Part shown: positions 4,288-5,460 of the stretch, piece by piece
Numbering within the stretch: position 1 is the first letter of the stretch
Layout of the letters: every line of letters starts with the position of its first letter
Assembly: GCA_946060825.1 (NCBI GenBank)
Contig: CAMGPO010000096.1
Coordinates: 1-5,460, forward strand
Length of the DNA: 5,460 nt
Direction of reading: 5' to 3'
From: an uncultured Clostridia bacterium
GTDB taxonomy: Bacteria > Bacillota > Clostridia > Oscillospirales > Oscillospiraceae
Made by a program: the position numbers and the translations under genes
Notes under the pieces: model-generated
What the model was told of the DNA's origin: nothing
Seen by the model: only the letters and a program-made list of their open reading frames with translations
The model's database searches: none

Positions 4288-4552
4288 CGGCGGCATCCCG
4301 CCTTCGGCTGCGGCAGAGCGCGGAGTTTTTGTTTTCCGGGAACGCCGTCCATACGGAACAGCTTCGGCAGAGCAGGACAGATGGTTCCCGCCGCAGGGAC
4401 CACGCACAGCCGGCCGCGGCTAGGATCGGCGGTAGGTGTAAACGCAAACCTTTGTCGACACAAGGCCGTTGTAAGAGCATTCACCGATCCGTGGAGCGGC
4501 ACGGCGCGAGGTCAAGCCGGATGGGTGGATGGAATTCCGGTCAGCCCGGTCC
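4288..4552. other. Non-coding stretch, no gene recognised
   Basis: Open frames exist on both strands, but their translations are low-complexity Arg/Pro/Ala text without start signals or family resemblance. A near-palindrome CCTTTGTCGACACAAGG sits at 4449-4465. No tRNA, 4.5S RNA, 6S RNA or riboswitch core is recognised. Given the minus-strand terminator at 4265-4287, it could be a 3' untranslated region or an undescribed small RNA, or decayed coding DNA. Confidence 0.4.
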
Positions 4553-4579
4553 CTGCGGCTGCATTCTCAGCAGCCGCAG
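4553..4579. other. 10-bp GC-rich hairpin
   Basis: CTGCGGCTGC (4553-4562) pairs perfectly with GCAGCCGCAG (4570-4579) around a 7-nt loop. On the plus strand a CCTTTTT run follows 8 nt later, too far for a clean terminator. It is adjacent to the longer hairpin at 4597-4630. Confidence 0.5.
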
Positions 4580-4596
4580 ACATGCGCCTTTTTCTT

Positions 4597-4630
4597 CCAT
4601 GTCTTTTTGTGCAGGAACAAAAAGACATGG
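4597..4630. terminator. 14-bp perfect inverted repeat, possible terminator-like hairpin
   Basis: CCATGTCTTTTTGT (4597-4610) pairs perfectly with ACAAAAAGACATGG (4617-4630) around the loop GCAGGA. The stem includes a run of five T-A pairs. The flanks have no long T-tract on the plus side (CCGTCTG); on the minus side AAGAAAAAGG follows. It is therefore not a canonical terminator on either strand, although it could end the ATPase transcript about 180 bp after its stop codon. Confidence 0.45.
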
Positions 4631-4670
4631 CCGTCTGAGACATACCAGCCTTTCCGCGAATCGGGGCGTT

Positions 4671-4700
4671 TTGGGCGGACAGAGTCATCCGCCCCTACGG
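4671..4700. repeat. Dispersed palindromic repeat of the GTAGGGGCGG...CCGCCC type
   Basis: GGGCGGA (4673-4679) pairs with TCCGCCC (4688-4694) across CAGAGTCA, followed by CTACGGG. On the minus strand it reads GTAGGGGCGGA... then TCCGCCC, a form I recognise as a very common intergenic repeat in Oscillospiraceae-like genomes. Recognition is from memory; a self-search of the genome would settle copy number. Confidence 0.55.
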
Positions 4701-4712
4701 GAAATGCTTCGA

Positions 4713-4790
4713 TGTCATTCTGAGCGAAGCGAAGAATCTTTTCGGAGTCGGTTACGGGAAGATTCTTCGGTCTGCGGCCTCAGAATGACA
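4713..4790. repeat. Dispersed inverted-repeat element, copy 2 (TGTCATTCTGAG family)
   Basis: Arms TGTCATTCTGAG (4713-4724) and CTCAGAATGACA (4779-4790) are perfect 12-bp inverted repeats, and inner arms GAAGAATC (4731-4738) and GATTCTTC (4761-4768) pair as well. The right half (4761-4791) is the exact reverse complement of 2666-2696, so this copy is inverted relative to copy 1. The left half carries the variant GAGCGAAGCGAAG. It ends 17 bp from the ATPase stop codon and may serve as its 3' hairpin. Confidence 0.8.
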
Positions 4791-4807
4791 TTTCCAATCT
4801 CCACACT

Positions 4808-5460
4808 TCAATCTCCACTCTGCTTGTCCCGTTCCTCCGGGGCGGTCAGGGCTGCCGTGGGCGCACCGGCGGGCAGGGCTTCTCCCCTCCGGCCTCCCCA
4901 GTTCCGCAGGCGGCGCAGGGCGTTCCGGCCCATGTCCAGCAGCAGGTTGAACTCGTCAAAGACCGGCTTGCACAGCAGCGCCACCACCACCAGCACCAGC
5001 AGGTCCGGGCTGGACAGGTCCGAGAGAGTGAACAGCTCGCCGAGGAACAGCACCGAGCCGGCAAAGGCCAACGACATCACGATGACCAGGGCGCGGCGCA
5101 TCGGCGTGTAGGGCCTGCAGGTCTTGTTGACCATCAGCAGGCCGATGATGCCCACAAGACAGGTGCAGATCGTCGAGAGGGCGCCCTCCGTCAGATCAAA
5201 GGACAGATAGAACAGGATGATCGTGACCACCATGGCCACGTCGGCCACGGCCGCCGGGACGGCCCGGTAGATCACATTGGGCAGGAACCGGCCCTCGATC
5301 CGCCGCTTGTTCGGCGCCATGGCCAGGACAAAGGAGGGCACGCCGATGGTCAGGGCGCTGACGAGGCTCAGCTGAGTCGGGCTGAAGGGATAGGGCAGGG
5401 TGAATACCAGCGTGATGAGGGCGAGGCAGAAGGAGAAAATATTCTTCACGAGGTAGAGGG
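4808..5460 (-). CDS. P-type cation-transporting ATPase, C-terminal membrane domain (5' end outside window)
   Basis: The last 216 residues are visible; the frame is open to the window edge and begins L-Y-L-V-K-N-I-F-S-F, so the GTG at 5449 is an internal Val and not a start. The opening (V-K-N-I-F-S-F helix, then L-P-Y-P-F-S-P-T-Q-L-S and L-T-I-G-V-P-S-F-V-L-A-x-x-P-N) is the conserved M5-M6 region of P2/P3-like cation ATPases, whose M6 helix contributes to the ion path. The arms that define activity (A domain, DKTGT phosphorylation site) lie upstream, beyond the window. Four further hydrophobic segments follow, consistent with M7-M10, then a basic and Pro/Ala-rich tail of about 40 residues ending D-K-Q-S-G-D. 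The transported ion cannot be inferred. It reads in the same direction as the oxidoreductase but is separated by about 750 bp and a terminator, so the two are not one operon. Confidence 0.88.
   Translation of the reverse strand, partial: LYLVKNIFSFCLALITLVFTLPYPFSPTQLSLVSALTIGVPSFVLAMAPNKRRIEGRFLPNVIYRAVPAAVADVAMVVTIILFYLSFDLTEGALSTICTCLVGIIGLLMVNKTCRPYTPMRRALVIVMSLAFAGSVLFLGELFTLSDLSSPDLLVLVVVALLCKPVFDEFNLLLDMGRNALRRLRNWGGRRGEALPAGAPTAALTAPEERDKQSGD

Noticed and set aside
4053..4502. N-terminal extension of the oxidoreductase frame up to 4502
   Set aside because: It crosses the -10 box, the pentanucleotide tract and the terminator, and translates to Phe/Ser/Leu low complexity. The ribosome binding site supports 4052.
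4329..5111. 260-codon plus-strand frame across the intergenic region and the ATPase
   Set aside because: It runs through two dispersed repeats and then antisense to the ATPase. There is no start signal or recognisable domain.
5447..5449. GTG start giving a stand-alone 213-residue membrane protein
   Set aside because: The frame stays open upstream with L-Y-L, matching the P-type ATPase sequence before the VKN-IFSF helix, and no ribosome binding site precedes it. It is an internal Val codon.

Overview
The window looks like chromosomal DNA from a GC-rich, gut-type member of the Clostridia (Oscillospiraceae-like). This rests on three things: the GC-rich coding regions with strong AGGAGG-type ribosome binding sites, the anaerobe-style cobamide salvage cluster with a short CobU paralogue, and several dispersed palindromic repeats of the kind that litter the intergenic DNA of such genomes. 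The taxonomic reading is inference from style, not from a marker gene.

Layout. Positions 1-138 are AT-richer and read on the minus strand. They hold the last 32 codons of a thioredoxin, broken at its 5' side, followed by the ribosome binding site and first six codons of another gene that leaves the window. Positions 139-365 are non-coding and full of small palindromes. Positions 366-2590 are a compact plus-strand operon for the nucleotide-loop half of cobamide (vitamin B12-type) synthesis: cobU, cobS, a short CobU-like gene and a CobC-type phosphatase. Two junctions are 4-bp ATGA overlaps, and the third is a stop codon embedded in the next ribosome binding site. The four genes would activate cobinamide with GTP, join it to alpha-ribazole phosphate, and remove the leftover phosphate. 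No cobT and no recognisable cobalamin riboswitch are visible.

After the operon come a hairpin, an 83-bp inverted-repeat element and a strong two-way terminator (about 2762-2798) facing a minus-strand unit. That unit consists of a small membrane-protein-like ORF (2798-3016, possibly a C-terminal remnant) with its own good sigma-A promoter, and upstream of it a complete Gfo/Idh/MocA-family oxidoreductase (3069-4052) with a clear -10 box and ribosome binding site. Positions 4084-4807 are non-coding. They contain a 60-bp GAANN pentanucleotide repeat, a minus-strand intrinsic terminator, two strong hairpins and two dispersed palindromic repeats. One of these repeats is an inverted relative of the element at 2667-2749. 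The right edge (4808-5460, minus) is the C-terminal membrane domain of a P-type cation ATPase whose catalytic part lies outside the window.

The most interesting points are the pair of CobU-fold proteins that carry complementary sets of CobU motifs, the truncated thioredoxin gene at a composition break, the pentanucleotide homopurine tract immediately beyond a terminator, and the 31-nt exact inverted repeat that brackets the oxidoreductase segment.
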